A stretch of 17,023 nt of DNA from Streptosporangiaceae bacterium (lineage in GTDB: Bacteria; Actinomycetota; Actinomycetes; Streptosporangiales; Streptosporangiaceae), in contig JASHOI010000678.1 in the NCBI GenBank assembly GCA_030041195.1, positions 1-17,023 on the forward strand. Direction: 5' to 3'. The translations under genes were made by a program, and so were the position numbers. A model generated the notes under the pieces. That model searched no databases. It saw nothing but the letters and a program-made list of their open reading frames with translations, and was not told the DNA's origin. Position 1 is the stretch's first letter; the number at the start of each line of letters is the position of its first letter. This document shows positions 1 through 5,748 of the stretch, one piece after another.

Positions 1-123
1 GTCGAGTTGCGGCCAGGCGAACTCGGCCTTCGCGGCCTCGTAGTCGCTGCGGTGGCGCAGCAGCAGGTCGCGCGCTGCGCGGTAAGCGGCGGTACCGCCG
101 CTGTCATGCTGTGGCTCGGTCAT
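1..123 (-). CDS. AMP-dependent acyl/acetyl-CoA ligase, N-terminus only
   Basis: A 41-codon reading frame opens with ATG at 123 and runs off the left edge. The peptide contains YRAARDLLLRHRSDYEAAK followed by FAWPQLD. That is how many actinobacterial AMP-binding acyl-CoA synthetases begin, before the part that binds ATP and the acid substrate. Enzymes of this family adenylate a carboxylic acid and transfer it to CoA. The catalytic core lies outside the window, so substrate and completeness cannot be judged. The start is the first ATG in frame and has only a weak ribosome binding site. The frame stays open to the edge, but it was too incomplete for a normal ORF call. The identification rests on N-terminal similarity from memory. 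Confidence 0.6.
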   Translation of the reverse strand, partial: MTEPQHDSGGTAAYRAARDLLLRHRSDYEAAKAEFAWPQLD

Positions 124-171
124 GCAGCCTATCGTGGCAGCTACGCCCCTTGGCCTGCTAGATCGCTGATC

Positions 172-292
172 GTCCTTCGCTCGCCCCCGCCCGCCCCGGG
201 CCCCCTGCCTCCCCCGCGCGGCCGCCCTGCCTCGCCCGCCCGCCCCACGTCCCCCGCCTACCCCGCCCGCCCCACGTGCCCCGGCCGGCCAG
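172..292. repeat. C-rich tract with 16-bp direct repeat; G-quadruplex-prone minus strand
   Basis: The plus strand is almost pure C with scattered G and T. CCCGCCCGCCCCACGT occurs at 235-250 and again at 262-277, a 27-bp period. The minus strand, which would be the mRNA-like strand for the ligase gene at 1-123, has several runs fitting G3+N1-7 patterns, for example GGGGCGGGCGGGG followed by TAGGC and GGGGG. The tract lies between the terminator-like hairpin and the ligase start, so it could be an upstream leader or promoter element. No protein-like reading frame is convincing here. Confidence 0.6.
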
Positions 293-297
293 TGATC

Positions 298-336
298 TAG
301 GAGGATCGGGGGCGGTATTTGCACGCCATCCTCCTA
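298..336 (-). terminator. Hairpin downstream of the rRNA methyltransferase gene
   Basis: A perfect 9-bp inverted repeat, TAGGAGGAT at 298-306 and ATCCTCCTA at 328-336, encloses a second 4-bp pair, GGCG at 311-314 with CGCC at 324-327. It begins 24 nt beyond the methyltransferase stop codon (minus strand). No T-run follows, which is common for actinobacterial terminators, so the assignment rests on the stem and its position between two same-strand genes. Confidence 0.5.
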
Positions 337-359
337 CATCTTTTGCCGGCACCCGTTGA

Positions 360-1160
360 TCACTTGCGGGCCGCCAGCAGGAGCGCGAGCCGGTGCCATT
401 GCTCCGCCGTGATCTGTCCCACCACCGCGCCCGGGTCGATGCCGGCGCGGATCAGCAGCCGCCTGGCGCCGGGCGCGCCGACGTTCGCGAGCACTGCTTC
501 TGCAGCGGTGCCTGGCCCGCGGTAGGCGGCGCGGAGCAGGGTCCGCAGCTGCCGTTGCGCCTGCGCGGGCGTGCCGCGGGGCCTGATCGACAGCCGCGCA
601 ACCGCGACGCCCGGCGGCGGCGCGAAGCTCGCGGCGCTGACCGAACTGGTGAGCCGCACCTCGTAGCGGGCGGTCCACCAGGCGGTCTCGGCGTCGCGCG
701 GCCGCGCGCTCGCCAGCCATCTGGCGGCGCCGTCCTGGATGATCAGCTCGGCGCCGGCGAGCCTGACATCCGGGTCGCCGAGCAGGCGCCGGCACAGCGC
801 GGTCGTGAGCGAGAACGGCGGGTTGGCCACGACCAGGAACTCCCGCCGCGGCAGCTTCACCTGGCGCAGGTCCGCCTCGACCACGCGGACCCTCGGGTCG
901 CCGTCGAAGCGCCGCCGCAGCCGCGCTGCCAGGCGCGGATCCCGCTCGACCGCGATCACCCGCGCCCCGGCCTGGGCGAGCCCGGCCGTGATCGCGCCCC
1001 CGCCGGCTCCCAGGTCGAGGACGAGCCGTCCGCTGCCTGCGCCCGCGGCGCGGACGAGCCGGGTGATCAGCGCGCGGTCATGCAGGAAGTGGGCGCCGGA
1101 CGGGTTCGGTACTGGCGACCGCGATGCTGGCGGTCGCGCCTGTGGTCGCCGCCCTGACAC
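360..1160 (-). CDS. Erm/KsgA-family rRNA adenine N6-methyltransferase
   Basis: A 266-residue S-adenosylmethionine-dependent methyltransferase of the RrnaAD (Erm/KsgA/Dim1) family. Motif I LDLGAGGG is at 48-55, the acidic ribose-binding E is at 72 (VERD), EADL is at 95-98, and the catalytic motif IV NPPF is at 113-116. The N-terminal GAHFLHD matches the family's Q-N/H-FL-x-D element. Length and NPPF fit Erm-like enzymes that methylate 23S rRNA A2058 better than the KsgA dimethylase, which usually has NLPY. The role would be self-protection against macrolide-type drugs or housekeeping modification; the sequence does not decide. The only in-frame start is GTG at 1160, with no Shine-Dalgarno close by. 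AAAGGAG lies 30 nt upstream and serves another frame (see the overlapping leader ORF). No macrolide biosynthesis genes are visible nearby. Confidence 0.85.
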   Translation of the reverse strand: MSGRRPQARPPASRSPVPNPSGAHFLHDRALITRLVRAAGAGSGRLVLDLGAGGGAITAGLAQAGARVIAVERDPRLAARLRRRFDGDPRVRVVEADLRQVKLPRREFLVVANPPFSLTTALCRRLLGDPDVRLAGAELIIQDGAARWLASARPRDAETAWWTARYEVRLTSSVSAASFAPPPGVAVARLSIRPRGTPAQAQRQLRTLLRAAYRGPGTAAEAVLANVGAPGARRLLIRAGIDPGAVVGQITAEQWHRLALLLAARK

Positions 1161-1182
1161 GGCGGACCATGACCATGGACAA
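1078..1182 (-). CDS. Possible 34-codon leader ORF overlapping the methyltransferase start
   Basis: AAAGGAG (minus strand, 1197-1191) lies 8 nt before a TTG codon at 1182. This opens a 34-residue frame beginning MSMVMVRRVRAATT and ending with TGA at 1078. In-frame ATGs follow at 1176 and 1170. The methyltransferase GTG at 1160 lies inside it in another frame. Leader peptides that stall ribosomes are known upstream of erm genes, and some carry an Arg/Lys-x-Arg/Lys macrolide-arrest motif; RVR at residues 8-10 fits that pattern. The overlap, rather than a spacer between leader and gene, is unusual. It could also be a chance ORF, or a sign that the true N-terminus reaches the other frame through an indel. 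Confidence 0.25.
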   Translation of the reverse strand: MSMVMVRRVRAATTGATASIAVASTEPVRRPLPA

Positions 1183-1320
1183 GGCCGTTGCTCCTTTGCG
1201 GGCGGCGCTCACACCGCCATCACTCCGGTAGATGCTGCCGCTCACGCTACGGCGTGCCGGGCTCTGTGGCCACCGAATAAAAGCTCGCGGTCCAGGCACA
1301 GCCGCTCTTGACCGCCACGA

Positions 1321-2400
1321 TTACGCGGAGCGCTCCCGGCCGGACTCGGTTAGCAGCTCGGCGACCGCGGCGCGGACCCGGCGCTCGCCCGCGCCGAGCC
1401 TGGTCAGTACCTGAGCAGCGACGTTGCTGTCGTCGCAGAACAACGCGAGCAGGAAATGCTCGGTGCCGATGTAGTCGTCGCCGTGCGCCACCGCCTCGTC
1501 CGCCACCGCGAGCCAGACCCTCCGTGTCTGCCAGGTATGGGGCAGACCGTCGGCTGGGTACTGCTGTTGCTGGCCGGTGGCCCGTCCGACCTGATCGCGC
1601 ACTGCCTGCGGCCCGACGCCGAGCCGCTCCAGCGCCTTGACCGCGAGGCCGTCGCCGGCGCTGACGACGCCCAGCAGGATGTGCTCGGGGAGGCGAGGCG
1701 GGCCCGGCCGCGAGGATTGCTGCTCGGCGAGAATGAGGGCTTTGCTGGCGTGACTGGTGAAGGGCATGGGTCCGGTGACCGGCGTGACGATGCCACCCGG
1801 CAGGTCGCCGGGGCCGATGTGGACGGTGAAGGCCCCGGGGTGCCGGCGGCGGTGCCGCCGCGCGACCGCGCGCGCGATCTGCGTCACCGGGGATCTGGGT
1901 GACTGCCTGGCTCGCCGGTGCCCGTCTCCGGCAGGCGTGCCGGGCTCCGGAGCCAGCCGGACCATCAGCCAGGATGCTGCCTGCGCCGGGGTGAGCTGGC
2001 CCGAAGCAAGGCGTTCGATGACGATGGCCGCGGCCCTGGGCACGTCGAGATCGGCCTGCCAGCCGTTGACGGCCAGGAACTGCAGCCCGGCCGCGACCGC
2101 CACCTGCTCGCGGTGCGCGGGGAACGGGGGATGCCGCAGCAGGGCGTCCATCAGGGCAACCGCGGCCTGCGCGGCGTGGGTGGGGTCGATGCGGGGCGGC
2201 CTGCGAGGGTCCCCGCCCGGTACCTCGCCCGGCGCCCGGGCCGGCGCCCCGCGTGGCGATCTGGCCTTGCCTGCCAGGCCAGCGTGCGCCAGGGCGTCTT
2301 TCGCGGCGGTGATGTCCGCCTGCGCCAGTGCCGTGTCGGTGTCGCAGCCGAGCACCTCGCTGGCGATCACGACCAGGTCAGCCGCGTCGAGCCCGATCAC
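1321..2400 (-). CDS. Degenerate Fic/Doc-like domain fused to Clp_N double repeat
   Basis: 359 residues, GTG start, overlapping the upstream RHH gene by 4 nt (GTGA). Residues about 1-148 resemble phage P1 Doc. The stretch around 85-113 ends in GLQFLAVNGW, matching the helix after the Fic motif, but where Doc has HxFxxxNKR this protein reads PPFPAHREQ (91-99). H90 is one position out and NKR is replaced by REQ, so AMP- or phosphotransfer seems unlikely. After a basic Pro-rich linker (about 151-190), residues 211-275 and 290-350 are the two repeats of the Clp N-terminal domain (for example LPEHILLGVV and GTEHFLLALF). ClpC/ClpA use this domain to bind adaptors and substrates. No AAA+ module follows. 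Inference: a toxin-antitoxin derivative acting as an adaptor or decoy for the Clp protease. Confidence 0.72.
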   Translation of the reverse strand: MIGLDAADLVVIASEVLGCDTDTALAQADITAAKDALAHAGLAGKARSPRGAPARAPGEVPGGDPRRPPRIDPTHAAQAAVALMDALLRHPPFPAHREQVAVAAGLQFLAVNGWQADLDVPRAAAIVIERLASGQLTPAQAASWLMVRLAPEPGTPAGDGHRRARQSPRSPVTQIARAVARRHRRRHPGAFTVHIGPGDLPGGIVTPVTGPMPFTSHASKALILAEQQSSRPGPPRLPEHILLGVVSAGDGLAVKALERLGVGPQAVRDQVGRATGQQQQYPADGLPHTWQTRRVWLAVADEAVAHGDDYIGTEHFLLALFCDDSNVAAQVLTRLGAGERRVRAAVAELLTESGRERSA

Positions 2401-2651
2401 GATTCGTCCTCCCTGAGCAGGTCGAGCAGTCGGCGGTGCCGGGCCAGGTTGTCTTCAAGCAAACGAAGGAAACGCTTGTCGTTCCTGCGCGCCTCGACCA
2501 GCGCGGCGATCGCCTCACGGGCAACGTCGGACACCGTCCGGCCCTCCACCTCGGCGACGGCCGCCAGCCGTTCGGCGAGCGCGGGGTCAAGCCGCAGCAC
2601 CATGTTCTTCGTGTGGGCGCTTCCCGCCCGCGCCGGTTCAGTCCCTGCCAT
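2397..2651 (-). CDS. Ribbon-helix-helix (CopG/Arc-type) antitoxin-like DNA-binding protein
   Basis: 84 residues. The N-terminal beta strand KNMVLRLD (15-22) is followed by two helices, PALAERLAAVAEVEGRT (23-39) and SDVAREAIAALVEARR (41-56): the classic RHH fold that dimerises and inserts paired strands into the DNA major groove. A charged, Leu-rich C-terminal helix (60-84) would be the partner-binding tail seen in antitoxins. It precedes and overlaps the Doc/Clp_N gene, as expected of an antitoxin-first cassette. There is no Shine-Dalgarno; ATG 2651 lies 9 nt after a -10 hexamer, so translation is probably leaderless or nearly so. A palindrome covers the -10, which suggests autorepression. 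Confidence 0.78.
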   Translation of the reverse strand: MAGTEPARAGSAHTKNMVLRLDPALAERLAAVAEVEGRTVSDVAREAIAALVEARRNDKRFLRLLEDNLARHRRLLDLLREDES

Positions 2652-2653
2652 AG

Positions 2654-2689
2654 TGATATCAAGATATCAGGATGTCTAGGGCCCGGCAA
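2654..2689 (-). promoter_or_regulatory. Promoter and RHH operator of the RHH/Doc-ClpN operon
   Basis: Reading the minus strand, TTGCCG (2689-2684), a 17-nt spacer, then TATCTT (2666-2661) make a sigma70-type promoter. The TSS would fall within a few nucleotides of the ATG at 2651. TGATATC at 2654-2660 and GATATCA at 2663-2669 form a perfect 7-bp inverted repeat with a 2-bp centre, lying on the -10. RHH proteins commonly bind short palindromes of this size, so this is the natural autoregulatory site. Confidence 0.6.
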
Positions 2690-2723
2690 GCATCATCGCG
2701 TCGGGTTACCGGCAAAGCCCGGC

Positions 2724-3119
2724 TCAGGCGCGCTCGCGCCAGAGCAAGACGGCCCCCGCGACCAGGACCAGCAGCGCGGGCAGGAAGAAAAGCCCGGTGT
2801 GTGTGACCCCGCCTATGATGCCGGCGACGAGCACCACGCCGGTGGCGATGATGCCCAGCCGGTTCGCGGGGGCCGGTACCAGCAGGGTGGCGGCAGCCAG
2901 CGGGGCCGGCGCGATCGCCAGCAGCAGCGAGGACCAGGTGACCGCCAGCGGGTCGGCACTCAGCAGCGCCGAGATCGTAATCAGCTGAGCGGCCCCGCCA
3001 AGCAGCAGCGCGCCGCGCAGATACAGTCGGCTTCGCGATACGGGAGCGGCAGCCGGCCTGGCAACAGGGGCTGCGGTGGTGGCGGGCGTGATGTCAGCAG
3101 GTGCGTTTTCGGTGGTCAT
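2724..3119 (-). CDS. Small membrane protein with four predicted transmembrane helices
   Basis: 131 residues of no family I recognise. An Ala/Pro/Thr-rich cytoplasmic-looking N-terminus (1-33) precedes hydrophobic segments at about 34-53, 60-80, 88-104 and 108-127, and the chain ends in a short basic tail WRERA. There are no conserved charged or Cys residues inside the helices that would point to transport or redox work. ATG at 3119 has AGGAG about 7 nt upstream, a good ribosome binding site. It lies 72 nt before the RHH gene on the same strand, but that gene has its own promoter, so they need not be functionally linked. Composition matches the surrounding actinobacterial genes. Confidence 0.65.
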   Translation of the reverse strand: MTTENAPADITPATTAAPVARPAAAPVSRSRLYLRGALLLGGAAQLITISALLSADPLAVTWSSLLLAIAPAPLAAATLLVPAPANRLGIIATGVVLVAGIIGGVTHTGLFFLPALLVLVAGAVLLWRERA

Positions 3120-3237
3120 CGGGTGCTCCTGGTGCGCAGACGGTTATGTCGCGCCGACCAGCCTTCCCGGCTCACCTATTCACGAGCCTAGACCTCGCCG
3201 GGGTCGCCGCCAAGAGGCCTCGCCCGGAAGTGGCAGC

Positions 3238-3288
3238 GCGCCGGCACCGGCGGTTCTCGCGGAGCCCGGTGCGCCGCGGAGCCGGCGC
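3238..3288 (-). terminator. GC-rich hairpin downstream of the HTH gene
   Basis: Nested inverted repeats: GCGCCGGC (3238-3245) pairs with GCCGGCGC (3281-3288), and GCACCGG (3244-3250) pairs with CCGGTGC (3266-3272). The structure starts 21 nt after the HTH gene's stop on the minus strand and lies before the membrane-protein gene. There is no T-run. The rest of the 190-bp gap (3120-3309) shows no gene. Confidence 0.45.
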
Positions 3289-3309
3289 GGCGGGTCCCGG
3301 CGTCGGCTC

Positions 3310-3735
3310 TCAGTCGGGTGCGCCGGCCAGCGCGCGTGCGGCGGCCACGGCGTCGGGGCCCAGGCCCTCGTAGCCGCTGCGCCGGCGCTGCTCGGCCTGC
3401 CCGTCGATCCACCGGCTGTGGCTTTCCCATGCCGCCTGCTTGCTGGTCCCGAGCGCCGCGCCGATCTGCGACCACGAGGCGCCCGCCCGCCTCGCCGACC
3501 GCACGGTCAGCTGGCGGCCATAAGCCGCCTTGCGCGCTATGAGCTCGCCAAGCGCGAGGAGTTCCAGCGCCTCGGCCCGGGTCAGCGGCGCCGCACCCGG
3601 ATCGGCGGCTGGGGAATCTGCTTCGTCCTGGTCGTACGCCACCGAGGCCAGGGCCTCACGGGTGCGCATCTGGTCGTAGCGCGCGGCGGCGCTGAGCAGC
3701 GTGAACTCGCGCTCGAGATCCTCTGGGGTGGTCAT
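3310..3735 (-). CDS. Small helix-turn-helix DNA-binding protein
   Basis: 141 residues. Residues about 78-105, VRSARRAGASWSQIGAALG then TSKQAAWE, form a helix-turn-helix of the kind common in small actinobacterial proteins (GASW-x-IG-x-ALG-x-S-x-QAA). The N-terminal half (1-70) is acidic and helical, without a recognised domain, and the tail is Gly/Ala-rich. Translation starts at ATG 3735, placed 6 nt after a -10 hexamer, so the mRNA is probably leaderless. The 40-bp dyad over its promoter strongly suggests that it binds its own upstream region. It follows the haem peroxidase gene on the same strand and could also act on it, but the window shows no second copy of the full dyad. Confidence 0.72.
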   Translation of the reverse strand: MTTPEDLEREFTLLSAAARYDQMRTREALASVAYDQDEADSPAADPGAAPLTRAEALELLALGELIARKAAYGRQLTVRSARRAGASWSQIGAALGTSKQAAWESHSRWIDGQAEQRRRSGYEGLGPDAVAAARALAGAPD

Positions 3736-3741
3736 GGTCCG

Positions 3742-3785
3742 AGTATCTCGTCAGGCTGCCCTGACGTCAAGACAGCCTGACGAGA
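3742..3785 (-). promoter_or_regulatory. Consensus promoter embedded in a 40-bp dyad operator
   Basis: Minus strand: TTGACG (3770-3765), a 17-nt spacer and GATACT (3747-3742), putting the TSS at or next to ATG 3735. Over this sits a dyad: TCTCGTCAGGCTG (3746-3758) and CAGCCTGACGAGA (3773-3785) are perfect 13-bp arms. An 8-bp palindrome, TGACGTCA (3762-3769), shares exactly the same centre (3765.5). CCTGACG occurs at 3760 and 3776, and its complement at 3749, giving three related sites. It starts 11 bp before the HTH gene, right after the peroxidase stop at 3796, so it could also act as that gene's terminator. Confidence 0.72.
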
Positions 3786-3795
3786 CGTCGGTTGC

Positions 3796-5262
3796 CTACG
3801 CGACGTCGGCCACCCTGAGCAGGTCGACGATGGTGAACGTGCCGTTGCCGAGCGTCGGCCGCCACTTCGGATAGGCGGACCGGTACGAGTTCGGATCCGC
3901 GTCGAGCAGCCCGATCAGGGTCTCGGCGACAATCCGGCTGCCGACCGGTCCGAGATGCCGCGTCTTGCCGTGCACCTCTGCCTCTTTGAGCAGGTAGTAC
4001 CACAGGTAGATCGGCCCGGTTGAGTCCAGTTGGGCGTCGGTCAGCGGGATCTCGCCGACCTTGCGCGCGACATCCTGCCCCGATGGCAGTTCGAGCGCCT
4101 CGCTGCGCAGCAGGTTCCGCACGGCGAGCGATGCCACCGGGCGGGCCAGCGCGCCTTGCTGCGACCCGGGGACAGCGCTGACCGGCAGGTCGAGGAGCTG
4201 GGTGTTCAGCTTCGCCTGGAACTTCTTGGCGTGCTGGGGCTCCCTGGCCGGATCGGTGCGGAAGAAGAACGAGAAGTCGACTGCGTCCGCCGCGTCGACG
4301 GGCCCGCCGCGCAGGTCCTTGCGGGGCGTGGCGGGCGCGTTCGGGTTGTCAGGGAAGATCTTGCCGGAGAACCTGGGGTTGACCTGATAACTCGAGCGGA
4401 CGGTCGGGTGGCCGACCGCCCGGAATCCGGCCACCGAGAATTCCACCGGCATGAACGGATGATTCCCTGGGCGGAAGAACCGGGGACCGTCGCGTTCGAC
4501 TTCGGCAACGACGGCCGGGTCGGCCACCAGCGGCAGGAATTCATGCACGATAATCCACTGATAGTGCCAGCTCGCCAGTTCCTGGGCGCAGCCGAAAAGC
4601 TCGTCGTAGTAGCTCGACACGTCAAGGAGCCTGCCGAGCGGAACGCCTGGCTGTTCGGTTGGCGGCTCGTTTGGCGGTTTCGACGGCAGGAACTGGCCGA
4701 ATACATTGCTGAACTTCCCGTTCCGCAGCCCGTCGACCAGCGCGTTGTGGAACTTGATCATCGCGAGGTGAAACTGGGCGAGCAGCATGTTCTCGTCGTT
4801 GCGCGGGTCGCCGATCAGCGCGACGTTCGCGGACGTCCTCGCCAGGTCAACGCCATCGGCGGAATGCGCCAGCTTCGTGCCGTGGGAGTCCGGGTCGTAG
4901 AGGTACGGCTGCACAGTGGGCCCGGAACCATACAGGTTGGCCAGGTCAAGCCGGGGTGGCCGGAAGTCCGTGAGCGCATTGACGTCGGCGGCTTGGCCGA
5001 GCACGGACGTGGGGTCGAACGTGATGTTGTGGTCGATGAACTGCCCGAGGAACGTGAAGCCAGCAAACAGGTGCGGGTTCTCGTCCGCTTTCGTGGTCTG
5101 CCCGGCATCCATTTTCCCGCCGGGCAGGCCGAACAGTTCCGCCTCGTGAAGTCCGGTAGGCCTGCGCGGCGGCAGGGCAGGGAACATGCGCCCGAACCGC
5201 CCGGCGGGCGAGTCGTCGCCATGTGGTACCTCGATCCCGCTTAGCAATGAGCCATGAGCCAT
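3796..5262 (-). CDS. Animal-type haem peroxidase (peroxidase-cyclooxygenase superfamily)
   Basis: 488 residues. The distal histidine motif GQFIDH is at 73-78 (H78). The catalytic Arg and covalent-haem-type Glu appear in GDPRNDEN (R154, E157). The predicted proximal haem ligand is H285 in FRAVGHPTVRSSYQVN. The helix WHYQWIIVHEFLPLV (232-246) is another family hallmark. Together these define a bacterial member of the myeloperoxidase/peroxidasin superfamily, which uses hydrogen peroxide to oxidise halides or organic substrates. The residue after H78 is Asn where many members have Asp, a position linked to calcium binding and haem attachment, so this may alter metal or haem binding. No signal peptide or membrane segment is visible, so it is probably cytoplasmic or released by lysis. 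ATG 5262 has AAAGGAAAG about 5-7 nt upstream. Confidence 0.88.
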   Translation of the reverse strand: MAHGSLLSGIEVPHGDDSPAGRFGRMFPALPPRRPTGLHEAELFGLPGGKMDAGQTTKADENPHLFAGFTFLGQFIDHNITFDPTSVLGQAADVNALTDFRPPRLDLANLYGSGPTVQPYLYDPDSHGTKLAHSADGVDLARTSANVALIGDPRNDENMLLAQFHLAMIKFHNALVDGLRNGKFSNVFGQFLPSKPPNEPPTEQPGVPLGRLLDVSSYYDELFGCAQELASWHYQWIIVHEFLPLVADPAVVAEVERDGPRFFRPGNHPFMPVEFSVAGFRAVGHPTVRSSYQVNPRFSGKIFPDNPNAPATPRKDLRGGPVDAADAVDFSFFFRTDPAREPQHAKKFQAKLNTQLLDLPVSAVPGSQQGALARPVASLAVRNLLRSEALELPSGQDVARKVGEIPLTDAQLDSTGPIYLWYYLLKEAEVHGKTRHLGPVGSRIVAETLIGLLDADPNSYRSAYPKWRPTLGNGTFTIVDLLRVADVA

Positions 5263-5430
5263 GATGCTTTCCTTTCGTGATGTTGATGAATCTGCGATCG
5301 CCCGAATCCCGCGCGCACGGAATGACGCACGGTCCTGGGTGTGGCAGGGCGACTGCCGGCTGGCTAACCGGCAGCTAATCGCCGGGTAAGAGATGAGCAG
5401 GACGTAATAGATAAGGAGGAGGAGAAAGCT

Positions 5431-5472
5431 GTGATGAACAGGACCATGGAAACCCCCGAGGTCTCACAGTGA
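5431..5472 (+). CDS. Very short ORF (12-13 codons) with a strong ribosome binding site
   Basis: AAGGAGGAGGAG (5413-5424) ends 6 nt before GTG 5431, followed at once by ATG 5434. The frame reads MMNRTMETPEVSQ and stops with TGA at 5470-5472. Such a strong Shine-Dalgarno is unusual in this window. It could be a leader peptide, a tiny secreted or regulatory peptide, or a relic of a lost gene. No regulatory Cys, Trp or repeated-codon run is seen. TAATAG at 5405-5410 might be a -10, but it sits too close to the Shine-Dalgarno. No homology can be claimed. Confidence 0.25.
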   Translation: MMNRTMETPEVSQ

Positions 5473-5512
5473 TCGACGGCACTCGTTGACGACACCCCGT
5501 TGACGGCACCCC
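5472..5512 (+). repeat. Three imperfect 13-14-bp tandem repeats
   Basis: GTTGACGACACCCC (5485-5498) is followed directly by GTTGACGGCACCCC (5499-5512). It is preceded by a weaker copy, ATCGACGGCACTC (5472-5484). The shared core is T(T/C)GACGRCAC. Each unit also contains a -35-like TTGACG. It begins exactly at the stop codon of the short ORF. Direct repeats of this size often are sites for a transcription factor, but no regulator can be named. Confidence 0.5.
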
Positions 5513-5603
5513 GTTATCGCCGTCTCTGTACCTAAGCGTCAGGCTAATCCATAGAAGATGGCCTCACAACCGTCTTGTCATAGCTTGGTCCGCCTCATCC
5601 GGC

Positions 5604-5688
5604 ACCGGGAGAGCCCCGGTCCGGGAGCCAACCCCGGCCCACGGGCGCTGAGATGCGCCGAGCGGGCGCCTGTCCGGGAGTTCCCGGA
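5604..5688. repeat. Cluster of three short inverted repeats
   Basis: ACCGGG (5604-5609) pairs with CCCGGT (5615-5620). GGCGC pairs with GCGCC around 5644-5659. TCCGGGA (5673-5679) and TCCCGGA (5682-5688) form a 16-bp palindrome with a 2-bp centre. All lie upstream of the promoter at 5749-5776, so they are not in the stress-protein leader. They could be protein-binding sites or a structured transcript, but no known RNA family is recognised. Confidence 0.4.
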
Positions 5689-5748
5689 TATTTCTGGGAC
5701 AATGAGGAAGCCACGTCCGGCGCCGCCCCGGTGGCTCCCGGAGACTAC

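Noticed and set aside
4030..5244. 404-codon open frame antisense to the haem peroxidase gene
   Set aside because: It mirrors the peroxidase codons, has no family features, and arises from GC-rich codon bias. The peroxidase on the other strand has all its active-site motifs.
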